DNA from: JALYZC01 sp963725645
Lineage (GTDB): Bacteria > Actinomycetota > Thermoleophilia > Solirubrobacterales > Solirubrobacteraceae
Assembly: GCA_963725645.1 (NCBI GenBank)
Contig: CAVRZD010000002.1
Location: 186,001-250,000 of the forward strand
Direction of reading: 5' to 3'
DNA: 64,000 nucleotides
In this document: positions 32,651 to 41,854 of the stretch, piece after piece
Numbering within the stretch: position 1 is the first letter of the stretch
Layout of the letters: every line of letters starts with the position of its first letter
Translations under genes and position numbers: made by a program
The notes under the pieces: model-generated
What the model was told of the DNA's origin: nothing
Seen by the model: the letters and a program-made list of their open reading frames with translations, nothing else
The model's database searches: none

Positions 32651-35077
32651 TTGTCGACCAGTCAAGCGCCGTCCTCGAACGCCGTTGAGCAGCTCGGCCT
32701 CTATCGCCGCGCCGCGAACTACATCGCCGCGGCGATGATCTACCTGCAGGACAACGTCCTGCTGCAGGAGCCGCTGAAGCCCGAGCACATCAAGCACCGG
32801 CTCCTCGGTCACTGGGGAACCGTTCCCGGGATCAACCTGGTCTACGCCGGCTTGAACCGGCTGATCCTCGAGACCCAGGCCAGCATGCTGCTCGTCACCG
32901 GCCCCGGCCACGGCGCGCCCGCGAACCTCGCCAACCTCTGGATCGACGGCTGCCTCGAGGACACCTATCCGGAACTGTCGCGCGACCGCGCGGGCCTCGC
33001 GAGGCTGATTCGGGACTTCTCGTGGCCGGGGGGCTTCCCGAGCCACGTCGCCCCGATCGTGCCCGGCACGATCCACGAGGGCGGCGAGCTCGGCTACGCG
33101 CTCGCCACGGGCTTCGGTGCCGCGCTGGACAACCCGGACCTGATCGTCGCGGCGATCATCGGCGACGGAGAGGCCGAGACCGGCCCGACCGCCGGCGCCT
33201 GGCACTCCAACAAGTTCCTCGACCCCGGGACGTCGGGCGCCGTGCTGCCCATCCTCCACCTCAACGGCTACAAGATCGCCAACCCGACGATCTTCAAGTC
33301 GATGAGCGACGAGGAGCTGACGAAGCTCTTCGAGGGCTACGGCTGGCACCCGCTGATCGTCGGCGGCCCGCCCGACCAGCTCGACAGCGCGCTTGCCGGC
33401 GCGATCGACACCGCGTACGGCGAGATCCGCGAGCTCCAGGAGCAGGTCCGGGGTGGCGGCACCCGACCGGAGCGCCCCCGCTGGCCGATGATCGTGCTGC
33501 AGTCACCCAAGGGCTGGACCGGCCCCAAGGAGGTCGACGGAATCAAGGTCGAGGGAACCTCGAAGGCGCACCAGGTGCCGGCGATGAAGGCGAAGTCGGA
33601 CCCCGGGCACCTGAAGATCCTCGAGGAGTGGCTGCGCTCGTACGGTCCCGCGGACCTGTTCGACGAGCGCGGTGCCCCGATCCCCGAGATCGCCAAGGCC
33701 TGCCCGAAGGGCGACCTGCGCATGGGAGCCAACCCGAACGTCAACGGCGGAAAGCTGCGCAAGGACCTCAAGCTTCCCGACCTGAACAAGCACGCCCTGG
33801 ACGTCCAGTCCCCGGGCGGGACGATTGGCAGCTCGCTGATGCAGCTGGGCGAGTGGTATGCGGACGTCTTCCGTCTCAGCGCCGACGAGCGCAACTTCCG
33901 CATGATGTGCCCCGACGAGGTGGCGTCGAACCGCCTCGGCGCGGTCTTCGAGGCGACCGACCATGCGTGGGAATGGCCGCTCGATCCCGAGGTCGACACG
34001 GGCCACAGCCCGGACGGTCGCATCATGGAGATGCTCTCCGAGCACAACTGCCTCGGCTGGCTGCAGGGCTACGTCCTCACCGGCCGGCACGGCGTGTTCC
34101 CGTGCTACGAGGCGTTCATCCCGATCGTCGACGGCATGGTCAACCAGTACTCGAAGTTCCTGAAGATGTCGAAGGAGGAGGCCCCGTGGCGCGAGCCCCC
34201 GGCGGGTCTGAACTTCCTGCTCACCTCGGTGGGCTGGCGCCAGGATCACAACGGCTACTCCCACCAAATGCCGGGGTTCATCAATTCCATGCTCAACCGC
34301 AAGGAGGACACGGCCCGCGTGTACCTCCCGCCGGACGCGAACACGCTGCTGGCGACGATGGAGAGGGTGCACCAGTCCACGCGCACCATCAACCTGGTGA
34401 TCGCGTCGAAGCACCCGCTGCCGCAGTGGCTGTCGATGGACGAGGCGCGTGAGCAGGTCGACAAGGGCGCGACCATCTGGAAGTGGGCGGGCAGCGAGAT
34501 CGGCGACCCGGACATCGTGCTGGCCGGCTGCGGCACGATCCCGGTGCACGAGCTGCTCGCCGCGGCCGAGCTGCTGGGCGAGCACGTGCCTGAGCTGCGC
34601 GTGCGGTTCGTGTGCGTGACCGACCTGTTCACGCTCGCGCGCCCGGAGGCGCACCCCCACGGCATGGACGACCAGGCGTTCGCCGAGCTCTACACCGAGG
34701 ACAAGCCGGTGCTGTTCAACTTCCACGGCTACGCCTCGGCGGTCCACCAGCTGATCCACCGCCGGCCGTCGCAGGAGCGATTCAGCGTCCGCGGCTACGC
34801 GGAGGAGGGGACCACGACGACGCCGTTCGAGCTGCTTGCGACGAACGGTGTGGACCGGTTCCAGCTCGCGATCGACGCTCTGCTGCGTGTCGACGTCGAG
34901 GCCTCCGAGGCGGTGCGCGGCATGTCCGGGGCGTTCGCGACACGAACGGTCGCGAACGCGCAGGAGACGATCACGAAGCTGATGAAGAAGCGCGAGGAGC
35001 TTCGCGCCTACGTCACGGAAGAGGGCAACGACCCACCCGAGATCCTCGACTGGACCTGGTCGCGCAAGAGCGCGTAA
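32651..35077 (+). CDS. xfp: Phosphoketolase (xylulose-5-phosphate / fructose-6-phosphate)
   Basis: 808 residues, the standard length. The enzyme uses thiamine diphosphate to split xylulose-5-P or fructose-6-P into acetyl phosphate and an aldose phosphate. Family segments are clear: LRRAANYIAAAMIYLQDN-type opening (here YRRAANYIAAAMIYLQDN), GHWGTVPGINLVY, VTGPGHGAPANLANLW, GTIHEGGELGYAL, IIGDGEAETGPTAGAWHSNK, LHLNGYKIANPTI, and QDHNGYSHQMPGFI. The start is TTG at 32651 with a GGGAGG ribosome site. The phosphotransacetylase gene follows 7 bases after the stop, so the acetyl phosphate would be turned into acetyl-CoA. No acetate kinase gene is adjacent. Confidence 0.96.
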   Translation: MSTSQAPSSNAVEQLGLYRRAANYIAAAMIYLQDNVLLQEPLKPEHIKHRLLGHWGTVPGINLVYAGLNRLILETQASMLLVTGPGHGAPANLANLWIDGCLEDTYPELSRDRAGLARLIRDFSWPGGFPSHVAPIVPGTIHEGGELGYALATGFGAALDNPDLIVAAIIGDGEAETGPTAGAWHSNKFLDPGTSGAVLPILHLNGYKIANPTIFKSMSDEELTKLFEGYGWHPLIVGGPPDQLDSALAGAIDTAYGEIRELQEQVRGGGTRPERPRWPMIVLQSPKGWTGPKEVDGIKVEGTSKAHQVPAMKAKSDPGHLKILEEWLRSYGPADLFDERGAPIPEIAKACPKGDLRMGANPNVNGGKLRKDLKLPDLNKHALDVQSPGGTIGSSLMQLGEWYADVFRLSADERNFRMMCPDEVASNRLGAVFEATDHAWEWPLDPEVDTGHSPDGRIMEMLSEHNCLGWLQGYVLTGRHGVFPCYEAFIPIVDGMVNQYSKFLKMSKEEAPWREPPAGLNFLLTSVGWRQDHNGYSHQMPGFINSMLNRKEDTARVYLPPDANTLLATMERVHQSTRTINLVIASKHPLPQWLSMDEAREQVDKGATIWKWAGSEIGDPDIVLAGCGTIPVHELLAAAELLGEHVPELRVRFVCVTDLFTLARPEAHPHGMDDQAFAELYTEDKPVLFNFHGYASAVHQLIHRRPSQERFSVRGYAEEGTTTTPFELLATNGVDRFQLAIDALLRVDVEASEAVRGMSGAFATRTVANAQETITKLMKKREELRAYVTEEGNDPPEILDWTWSRKSA

Positions 35078-35084
35078 GCGACGC

Positions 35085-37187
35085 TTGGCACGCAGCGTCT
35101 ACGTAACCGCGTTCGAGCCACGGAGCGGCAAGTCGATTGTCGCTCTCGGCCTCGTGGAGATGCTGTCGGCACGGTCGGCGCGGGTGGGCTTCTTCCGTCC
35201 GATCGTGTCCTCGGATCACGAGCGCGACCCCCAGATCGAGCTGGTCCGCGAGCGCTACGGCGTCGAGGCCGAGCGCGCCCTGTCCGACGCCGAGGCCCAA
35301 TCGATGATCGCCGCGGGCTCGGCCGGCGAGGTCGAGAAGCGCGTCGTGGAGGCTTACCGCGCGCTGGCCGACCGCTCGGAGGTGGTCGTGTGCGAGGGGA
35401 GCGACTTCGCCGGCTCCGCGCCGGGGCTCGACTTCGACCTGAACGCCAAGCTGGCCAATGCGCTTGGCGCTCCGGTGCTCGCGGTCGTGAGGGCCGAATC
35501 CGCCAGGGACGCCCCGCCGGCGGCGCGCGTGGCGCGAGAGGCGCTCGAGGCCAAGGGTTGTGAGCTCTTCGGGCTGATCGTGAGCCGGGTGCCGCCCGAG
35601 GCGACCAGCGAGGTGGCGGACGCCCTGAGGGCGCAGGACGGCGAGCGACCGGTGTACGTCCTGGCCGAGCAGCCGGAGCTGGCGAACCCGAGCGTGGGGG
35701 AGGTTGCCTCGCAGCTCGGGGTCGAGGCCCGGTTCGGGGCCGCCGAGGGCCTGCAGCGCGAGGTTCGCGAGGTGCGGGTCGCAGCCATGAGCGTGGAGCA
35801 CTTCATCGCCGACCTCGTGGACGGCACGCTCGTGATCGTGCCCGGTGACCGCGCCGACATCCTGGTGGCCTGCCTGGCCGCGAATGTGATCCCGGACGTC
35901 TCCGCGGTGGCCGGCATCGTGATGACCGCCGGGTACGAGCCCGGCGCCACGGTCCGCCGGCTGCTCGAGCGCGCGCCCTTCCCGGTGCTGGCGGTTCCGG
36001 AGCGCACCTATACGGTGGCCGCCAGGGTCAACGGGGTGACGCCGCAGGTGGCGCCGGGCGACGAGCGCAAGATCGCCAGCGCGCTGGGCGTGTTCAGCTC
36101 GGGCGTGGACCCGCTCGAGCTCGAGGGTCGGATCGCGCTCGACCGCCCGGCCCGGATGACCCCGGTGATGTTCGAGTACGAGCTGATCGAGCGCGCCAAG
36201 GAGAGCGCGCAGCACATCGTCCTGCCCGAGGGCGACGACGATCGGATGCTGCAGGCCGCGGACATCCTGCTGCGCCGGGGGGTCGTCGACCTCACGATAT
36301 TGGGGGACCCGCAGCAGGTGGCGGCGCGGGCCGGCAGCCTCGGCCTGGACCTCGGCGAGGCGCGCCTCGTGGATCCGCTGGATTCGGCCCTGCGGCAGGG
36401 CTTCGCGGAGCGCTACCACGAGCTCCGCAGGCACAAGGGGGTCACCGAGGAGCTCGCGCTCGAGACGGTCGGGGACGTGACCTACTTCGGCACGCTGATG
36501 GTGCTCACCGGCGAGGCCGATGGCATGGTTTCGGGCGCGGCGCATACCACCGGCGAGACGATTCGGCCGGCCTTCGAGATCATCAAGGCGCGCAAGGGCG
36601 TGTCGGTCGTGTCGAGCGTGTTCCTGATGTGCCTGCCCGATCGCGTGCTCGTGTACGGGGACTGTGCGGTCAATCCGAAGCCGGACGTCGAGCAGCTGGC
36701 GGACATCGCGATCAGCTCGGCCGAGACCGCCTTCTCGTTCGGCGTCGAGCCGCGCATCGCGATGCTGTCCTACTCCACCGGCGAGTCCGGGAAGGGGGAG
36801 GACGTCGACGCGGTGCGCGCGGCGACGGAGGTCGTGCGCCAGCGGCGAGCCGACCTGAAGGTGGAGGGCCCGATCCAGTACGACGCCGCGATCGACCCGG
36901 ACGTGGCCTCCAAGAAACTGCCCGGGAGCGAGGTCGCCGGCCGGGCGACGGTGTTCGTCTTCCCCGACCTCGAGACCGGCAACATCGCCTACAAGGCCGT
37001 CCAGCGCTCCTCGGGCGCAACGGCGATCGGGCCCGTGCTGCAGGGCCTGAACAAGCCGGTGAACGACCTCAGCCGCGGTTGCCTCGTGCAGGACATCGTG
37101 AGCACGGTCGTGATCACGGCGATCCAGGCGCAGGAGGTGAGCGGCAGGAGCACGTCGCGGCTGCAGGTCAACGTGCCGACGGCGTGA
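35085..37187 (+). CDS. pta: Phosphate acetyltransferase with N-terminal P-loop/DRTGG regulatory half
   Basis: 700 residues. Residues 1-210 are a P-loop-like domain (VYVTAFEPRSGKSIVALGLV), 210-330 a DRTGG-type domain (MSVEHFIADLVDGTLVIVPG-type opening), and 340-700 the catalytic domain with VLPEGDDDRMLQAADILLRR, GEADGMVSGAAHTTGETIRP and the C-terminal LNKPVNDLSRGCLVQDIV. This long form is typical of PtaI-like enzymes in E. coli and actinobacteria. It interconverts acetyl phosphate and acetyl-CoA. The start is TTG at 35085, just after the phosphoketolase stop. In this context the reaction likely runs toward acetyl-CoA. Confidence 0.95.
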   Translation: MARSVYVTAFEPRSGKSIVALGLVEMLSARSARVGFFRPIVSSDHERDPQIELVRERYGVEAERALSDAEAQSMIAAGSAGEVEKRVVEAYRALADRSEVVVCEGSDFAGSAPGLDFDLNAKLANALGAPVLAVVRAESARDAPPAARVAREALEAKGCELFGLIVSRVPPEATSEVADALRAQDGERPVYVLAEQPELANPSVGEVASQLGVEARFGAAEGLQREVREVRVAAMSVEHFIADLVDGTLVIVPGDRADILVACLAANVIPDVSAVAGIVMTAGYEPGATVRRLLERAPFPVLAVPERTYTVAARVNGVTPQVAPGDERKIASALGVFSSGVDPLELEGRIALDRPARMTPVMFEYELIERAKESAQHIVLPEGDDDRMLQAADILLRRGVVDLTILGDPQQVAARAGSLGLDLGEARLVDPLDSALRQGFAERYHELRRHKGVTEELALETVGDVTYFGTLMVLTGEADGMVSGAAHTTGETIRPAFEIIKARKGVSVVSSVFLMCLPDRVLVYGDCAVNPKPDVEQLADIAISSAETAFSFGVEPRIAMLSYSTGESGKGEDVDAVRAATEVVRQRRADLKVEGPIQYDAAIDPDVASKKLPGSEVAGRATVFVFPDLETGNIAYKAVQRSSGATAIGPVLQGLNKPVNDLSRGCLVQDIVSTVVITAIQAQEVSGRSTSRLQVNVPTA

Positions 37188-37231
37188 CCCGCCAGTCGCC
37201 CATCCCGGAGGCGCAAGACGGCGATGGAGCG

Positions 37232-37243
37232 GGAGTTGACTCC
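37232..37243 (+). promoter_or_regulatory. Short palindrome with a TTGACT box ahead of the TPR gene
   Basis: GGAGT and ACTCC flank TG, forming a compact inverted repeat. It overlaps TTGACT (37236-37241), a good -35 match, in the 113-base gap between pta and the TPR gene. A -10 box is not clear. Such an overlap would suit a repressor site, but this is weak evidence. Confidence 0.25.
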
Positions 37244-37300
37244 TGCGCGGTGCATGAACGAAGATGGCTCGATGGGACCCACACTCGATCTCGGGGACAC

Positions 37301-38188
37301 ATGACGGCCTTGGAGGAGGCGCGGGCGCACTTCGAAGCGGGCGAGTACGGGGAGGCCCGCGAGGCGGCACTGGCAGGACTCGCCGGCCGGCCCGAGGACG
37401 TCGAGCTGCTGCGAATCGCCGGAAGGGCGGGCGTGGAGCTGGGCGCAGACGACGCGGTCGAGCAGCTGCGAAAGGTCACCGAGCTGCTGCCCGACGACGC
37501 CGCGGCCTGGAGCGACCTGGGCGACGCGCTGGCCACCGAAGGCCGCGATGAGGAGGCGGCGGAGGCGTTCCGAAAGACGCTGGAGCTCAAACCGGACGAC
37601 GAGCTCGCCCTGACCCACCTGGGCCACGCCGCCCACGCCAGCGGCAAGGACGACGACGCCGTGGCATATCTTTCCCAGGCGGCGGAGCGCTCGGGCGGCG
37701 CCTCTACCGCCGCGATCAGCCTGGTCGACATGTACCGCACGCTCGGCCAGCACGAGGAGGCGCTCGCCGCCGCCCGCAAGGTCGCCGATGCCGAGCCGGA
37801 CGACGTCGCCGCCGCGCTGGACGTGGCGGACCTCAGCCTGGCGGTCGGTGAGCTCGACGAGGCGGCCAGGGCCTTTCAGCGCGTGCGCGAGATCGAAGAC
37901 CTGCCCGACCACGAGGTCCATGCCCTGCACGGGATGATCGCGGTCGAGGTCCGGCGCGAGCGCTGGGCCCGCGCGCTCGAGCTCGCCAGGGAGGCCCGGG
38001 CGCTCGACCGGTACGGCCGCACGAACGACGTCTGTGCGTTCCTCGAGGCGCAGGTCGGAGAGGCGGAGGGCGAAGCCACCCCGCCGACTCGCCAGGAGAT
38101 CGATGCGGCGCTGGCGACGTCCCAGACGGAGCATCGGCGCCTGCACGGTGAGGACCGGCGCCTGGAAGTCGGGGACCTCGGTGGCTGA
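37301..38188 (+). CDS. Tetratricopeptide-repeat protein
   Basis: 295 residues of TPR-like helical repeats covering most of the chain, e.g. ARAHFEAGEYGEAREAALAG, PDDAAAWSDLGDALATEGRD and PDDELALTHLGHAAHASGKD. It is very acidic, with no signal peptide or membrane segment. TPR proteins scaffold protein complexes; no partner is shown here. Its last codons overlap the accDA gene start by up to 8 bases (GTG at 38181, or 38190), so it is probably co-translated with the carboxylase genes. Its position suggests a link to acetyl-CoA carboxylase, but this is inference. Confidence 0.75.
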   Translation: MTALEEARAHFEAGEYGEAREAALAGLAGRPEDVELLRIAGRAGVELGADDAVEQLRKVTELLPDDAAAWSDLGDALATEGRDEEAAEAFRKTLELKPDDELALTHLGHAAHASGKDDDAVAYLSQAAERSGGASTAAISLVDMYRTLGQHEEALAAARKVADAEPDDVAAALDVADLSLAVGELDEAARAFQRVREIEDLPDHEVHALHGMIAVEVRRERWARALELAREARALDRYGRTNDVCAFLEAQVGEAEGEATPPTRQEIDAALATSQTEHRRLHGEDRRLEVGDLGG

Positions 38189-39917
38189 GGTGGCCACACC
38201 GAGCCGGGCGGTGTCGGCGGAGTGGCGCCGCTGCCCGGCCTGCGAGGCGTTCGTCTACCACAAGCGGCTGAAGCGAACGCTCGGCGTCTGCCCCGAGTGC
38301 AACCACCATTTCCGCCTGCGGCTCTCCGAGCGCCTGGCACAGCTCCTCGACCCCGGAAGCTACGAGGACCGCAGCGGAGAGCTCGCGCCGGTCGACGCGC
38401 TGTCCTTCGCGGACAGCAAGCCGTATACGGAGCGCATCGCCCTGGCCCAGCGCAAGACCGGCTCCACCTCCGGCGCGCCCTACGGGAAGGGGACCATCGA
38501 CGGCCACGAGGTCGTCGTCGCCGGTATCGACTTCGACTTCGTCGGCGGCAGCATGGGCGGCGCGGCCGGCGAGTCCATCACTCGCGCGGCCGAGCTTGCG
38601 CTCGAGTCGCGCACCCCACTCCTGGTCATCTCGGCTTCGGGTGGCGCCCGCATGCAGGAGGGCTGCGTCTCGCTCATGCAGATGGCCAAGACGAGTCAGG
38701 CGATCGGGCGGCTCAACGAGGAGGGGGTGCTCTACATCTCACTCCTCACCGACCCGACGTACGGCGGCGTGAGCGCCTCCTTCGCCACCCTCGGGGACAT
38801 CCTCATCTCCGAGCCCGGCGCCCACATCGGGTTCGCCGGGCCGTCCGTGATCGAGCAGACCATTCGCCAGACCCTCCCGGACGGCTTCCAGACGGCGGGC
38901 TTCCTGCTCGAGCACGGCATGCTCGACCTCGTCGAGCCGCGCGAGAACCTGCGTCGCACGATCCGCAACCTGCTCGAGCTCCATGAGCGCGTCGAGGCGG
39001 TCCGCACGGTTTCCGGCGAGGCCGCGAGCGAGAAGCTCCCCGACACGGAAGGCGAGCCGGCGGTGACCGATCCCGACGCTCTCGCCCAGCGCGATCCCTG
39101 GGAGGTCGTGCAGCGCGCCCGCCTCATCGACCGACCACGCACGCTCGACTACGTCGGCCCGGTATTCGACGAGTTCCAAGAGCTCCAGGGCGACCGCACG
39201 TTCAAGGAGGATCCAGCGATCGTCGCCGGCCTCGCGCGGCTCGGAGAGCTCACGGTCATGCTCATCGGTCACCAGAAGGGGCACACGACCAGCGAGATGA
39301 TGGAGCGCAACTTCGGCATGCCCGAGCCCGACGGCTACCGCAAGGGCATGCGGATCATGCGCTACGCGGCGAAGTTCGGCATGCCGATCGTCACGCTGGT
39401 GGACACGCCGGGGGCCTACCCGGGGCTGGGCGCCGAGGAGCGCGGGCAATCCAACGCGATCGCCGAGTCGATCATGCTGATGTCGCGCCTGCCCGTCCCA
39501 GCCGTCACCGTGGTCACCGGCGAGGGCGGAAGCGGCGGAGCGCTGGCGCTCGCGGCGGCCGACCGCGTCCTCATGCTGGAGAACTCCTACTACTCGGTGA
39601 TCAGCCCCGAGGGGTGCGCCACGATCCTCTTCAAGGACGCTGCGGCCGCCCCGCGCGCCGCCGCGTCGCTGCGGATCACGGGTCCCGACCTGCTGCGCCT
39701 GCACGTGATGGACGCCGTCGTGGTGGAGCCGGAGGCCGGTGCGCAGGAGGATCCCGCCGCGACGGCCGCGAACCTCAAGACGGCGATCGTCGCGAGCCTG
39801 CGCGAGCTCCTGCCGCTCACCCCGGACGAACTGCTGGCCAGGCGCTACGACCGCTTCCGCGCGTTCGGCGACCCGGACCGCCAGCCAGTACTCCCGCCGA
39901 TCGAGGAGAGCACATGA
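38181..39917 (+). CDS. accDA: Acetyl-CoA carboxylase carboxyltransferase, beta and alpha subunits fused (AccD-AccA)
   Basis: 578 residues. The beta half (1-290) starts with a zinc ribbon (Cys18, Cys21, Cys37, Cys40 in WRRCPACEAFVYHK and GVCPECNHHFRL) and has VISASGGARMQEGCVSLMQM and DPTYGGVSASFATLGD. The alpha half (about 300-578) has LIGHQKGHTTSEMMERNFGM, GMRIMRYAAKFGMPIV, TLVDTPGAYPGLGAEERGQ and ISPEGCATILFKDA. The fused arrangement is known in some actinobacteria and other groups. It transfers the carboxyl group from biotin to acetyl-CoA, making malonyl-CoA. The accB start overlaps its stop (ATGA). Confidence 0.93.
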   Translation: MAEVATPSRAVSAEWRRCPACEAFVYHKRLKRTLGVCPECNHHFRLRLSERLAQLLDPGSYEDRSGELAPVDALSFADSKPYTERIALAQRKTGSTSGAPYGKGTIDGHEVVVAGIDFDFVGGSMGGAAGESITRAAELALESRTPLLVISASGGARMQEGCVSLMQMAKTSQAIGRLNEEGVLYISLLTDPTYGGVSASFATLGDILISEPGAHIGFAGPSVIEQTIRQTLPDGFQTAGFLLEHGMLDLVEPRENLRRTIRNLLELHERVEAVRTVSGEAASEKLPDTEGEPAVTDPDALAQRDPWEVVQRARLIDRPRTLDYVGPVFDEFQELQGDRTFKEDPAIVAGLARLGELTVMLIGHQKGHTTSEMMERNFGMPEPDGYRKGMRIMRYAAKFGMPIVTLVDTPGAYPGLGAEERGQSNAIAESIMLMSRLPVPAVTVVTGEGGSGGALALAAADRVLMLENSYYSVISPEGCATILFKDAAAAPRAAASLRITGPDLLRLHVMDAVVVEPEAGAQEDPAATAANLKTAIVASLRELLPLTPDELLARRYDRFRAFGDPDRQPVLPPIEEST

Positions 39918-40470
39918 CCGATCCCGAACCGCAGTCGACCCCCGACGAGAATCTGCTCCAGTCCGTATGGGCGGAAGCCCGCGACCTCGTGAAGCGGCTC
40001 GAGGGCAGCAGCGTGCAGCGGCTGGCCGTCGCGGCCGGGAACTGCAAGATCGAGATCGAACGCGGCGCGCCCGCAGCGGCCGCGCCAGGCGTCGCGCCCA
40101 CAGCCGACGCGCCGCAGGTCAGCGGACCCGTGGCCACGGGCGCGGGGCCGGGCCTCGGCGTCGCGCCGGGGGCGCGCGGCGCCTCGGGGGCGTTCACCGT
40201 CAACCTGGAGGAGGCCGACAACCGGGTCCCGGTGCTCGCGCCCCTTGTCGGCACCTTCTACCGCGCCGCTCAGCCGGGCGCGAAGCCGTTCGTCGAGGTC
40301 AGGGCGACGTCGTCGACATCGGCCAGCCGGTGTGCATCGTCGAGGCCATGAAGCTGATGAACGAGGTGGCGGCCGACGAGGCCGGCCGCGTCGCCGAGAT
40401 CGTGGTCGAGAACGGCGAGCCGGTCGAGTTCGAGCAGGTGCTGATGTACCTCGAGCCGGTCGAGGAGTAG
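39914..40470 (+). pseudogene. accB: Biotin carboxyl carrier protein of acetyl-CoA carboxylase, frame broken near 40300
   Basis: The N-terminal part (VKRLEGSSVQRLAVAAGNCK), the Pro/Ala-rich linker and VPVLAPLVGTFYRAAQPGAK are in one frame. The biotinyl domain end (IGQPVCIVEAMKLMNEVAAD with its biotin-carrying Lys) and the stop at 40470 are in another. The join lies at about 40298-40302, where a 2-base insertion (or 1-base loss) after FVEV would account for it; removing AG gives FVEVGDVVDIGQ. The corrected protein would have about 184 residues, a normal size. An error in the sequence is more likely than a genuine pseudogene, since accC also shows extra bases nearby. Confidence 0.85.
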
Positions 40471-40477
40471 CGCCGCC

Positions 40478-41854
40478 GTGTTCGAGAAGGTCCTCATCGC
40501 GAACCGCGGCGAGATCGCGCTGCGGGTGGCGCGCGCGTGCCGCGAGCTCGGCGTCGAAGTCGGTCGCCGTGTACTCGACCGCCGACGCGGAGTCCGCGGT
40601 CGTCCGCTTCGCCGACGAGGCCGTGCACATCGGGCCGCCCGCCACCGGGCAAGAGCTACCTCCACATCCCGAACATCATCGGCGCGGCGCAGAAGACGGG
40701 CGCCGAGGCCATCCATCCCGGGTACGGCTTCCTCTCCGAGGACCCGTACTTCGCCGAGATCTGCGCGGACGAGCGACATCACGTTCATCGGCCCGAGGCC
40801 CGAGGTGATGGAGAAGGTCGGCGACAAGGCGATCGCCCGCGACCTGATGCAGAAGGCGGGCCTTCCGCTGCTGCCCGGCACGATCGAGCCGGTCCCCTCG
40901 CCGGACGAGGCCCAGGACATCGCCGACGAGATCGGCTATCCCGTGATCATCAAGGCCGTCGCCGGTGGCGGCGGCCGCGGAATGAACGTGGTGCACGCGG
41001 CGCAAGACCTCAAGCGCCTGTACCAGACCACGCGCGCGACGGCCCAGGCGATCTTCAAGGACAGCGCGGTCTACATCGAGCGCTATCTGGAGGCGCCCCG
41101 ACACACCGAGGTGCAGCTCGTGTGCGACGCCCACGGAAACGGCGTCTACTTCGGCGAGCGCGACTGCTCGGTGCAGCGCCGCCACCAGAAGCTGATCGAG
41201 GAGGCGCCCTCGATCCATCTCTCGGACGAGCAGCGGCGCGACATCGGCGAGCGCGCGGTCAACGGCGCGCTGTCGGTGGGCTACACCGGCGCCGGCACGA
41301 TGGAGTTCCTGCTCGACGACGACGGCAACCTCAGCTTCATGGAGATGAACGCGCGCATCCAGGTGGAGCACCCCGTGAGCGAGATGATCACGAGCTCGGA
41401 CCTGATCCAGGAGCAGATCCGCGTGGCGGCGGGCGAGCCGCTGTCGGTCTCGCAGGACGACCTGCGCGTGCGCGGGCACGCGATCGAGTGCCGCATCAAC
41501 GCCGAGGACCCCGCCAAGGACTTCGCGCCCGCGGCCGGGCGGCTCGAGACCTACGTCCCGCCGGGCGGGCCGGGGACCCGCATCGACTCACACTGCTACC
41601 CCGGTTGGACGATCGCCCCCTTCTACGACTCGCTGATCGCCAAGCTCATCGTGTGGGCGCCCGACCGCCCGGCCGCGATCGAGCGCATGCGCCGGGCGCT
41701 GTCCGAGTTCCAGATCGAGGGCAGGGGAGTCAAGACGACGATCCCGTTCCACGAGGCGGTCTTCGCCGACGAGCGGTTCCGCGCCGGCGACGTGAACACC
41801 GACTACCTCGAGCACTTCACCTGGCAGGAGCCGGAGCCCGTCGCGGCGAGCTAG
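40478..41854 (+). pseudogene. accC: Biotin carboxylase subunit of acetyl-CoA carboxylase with three apparent single-base insertions
   Basis: The GTG-started frame gives [20 protein letters not shown], then loses homology over about 70 residues, and regains it at [18 protein letters not shown] through [34 protein letters not shown] and the end. The lost stretch is recovered in other frames as [36 protein letters not shown], and [15 protein letters not shown]. Extra bases at about 40559, 40650 and 40774 explain it; three insertions restore the frame. All ATP-grasp motifs are then present, giving about 457 residues. The gene follows accB by 7 bases and converges on the flavoprotein gene with a CTAG overlap. 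Confidence 0.88.

Noticed and set aside
32651..37187. Classical acetate (Pta-AckA) pathway
   Set aside because: No acetate kinase is present; phosphoketolase plus Pta alone points to acetyl-CoA formation.
40290..40790. Programmed frameshifting in accB/accC
   Set aside because: Several separate extra bases without slippery sequences would be needed; known accB/accC genes do not use this. Sequence error is simpler.
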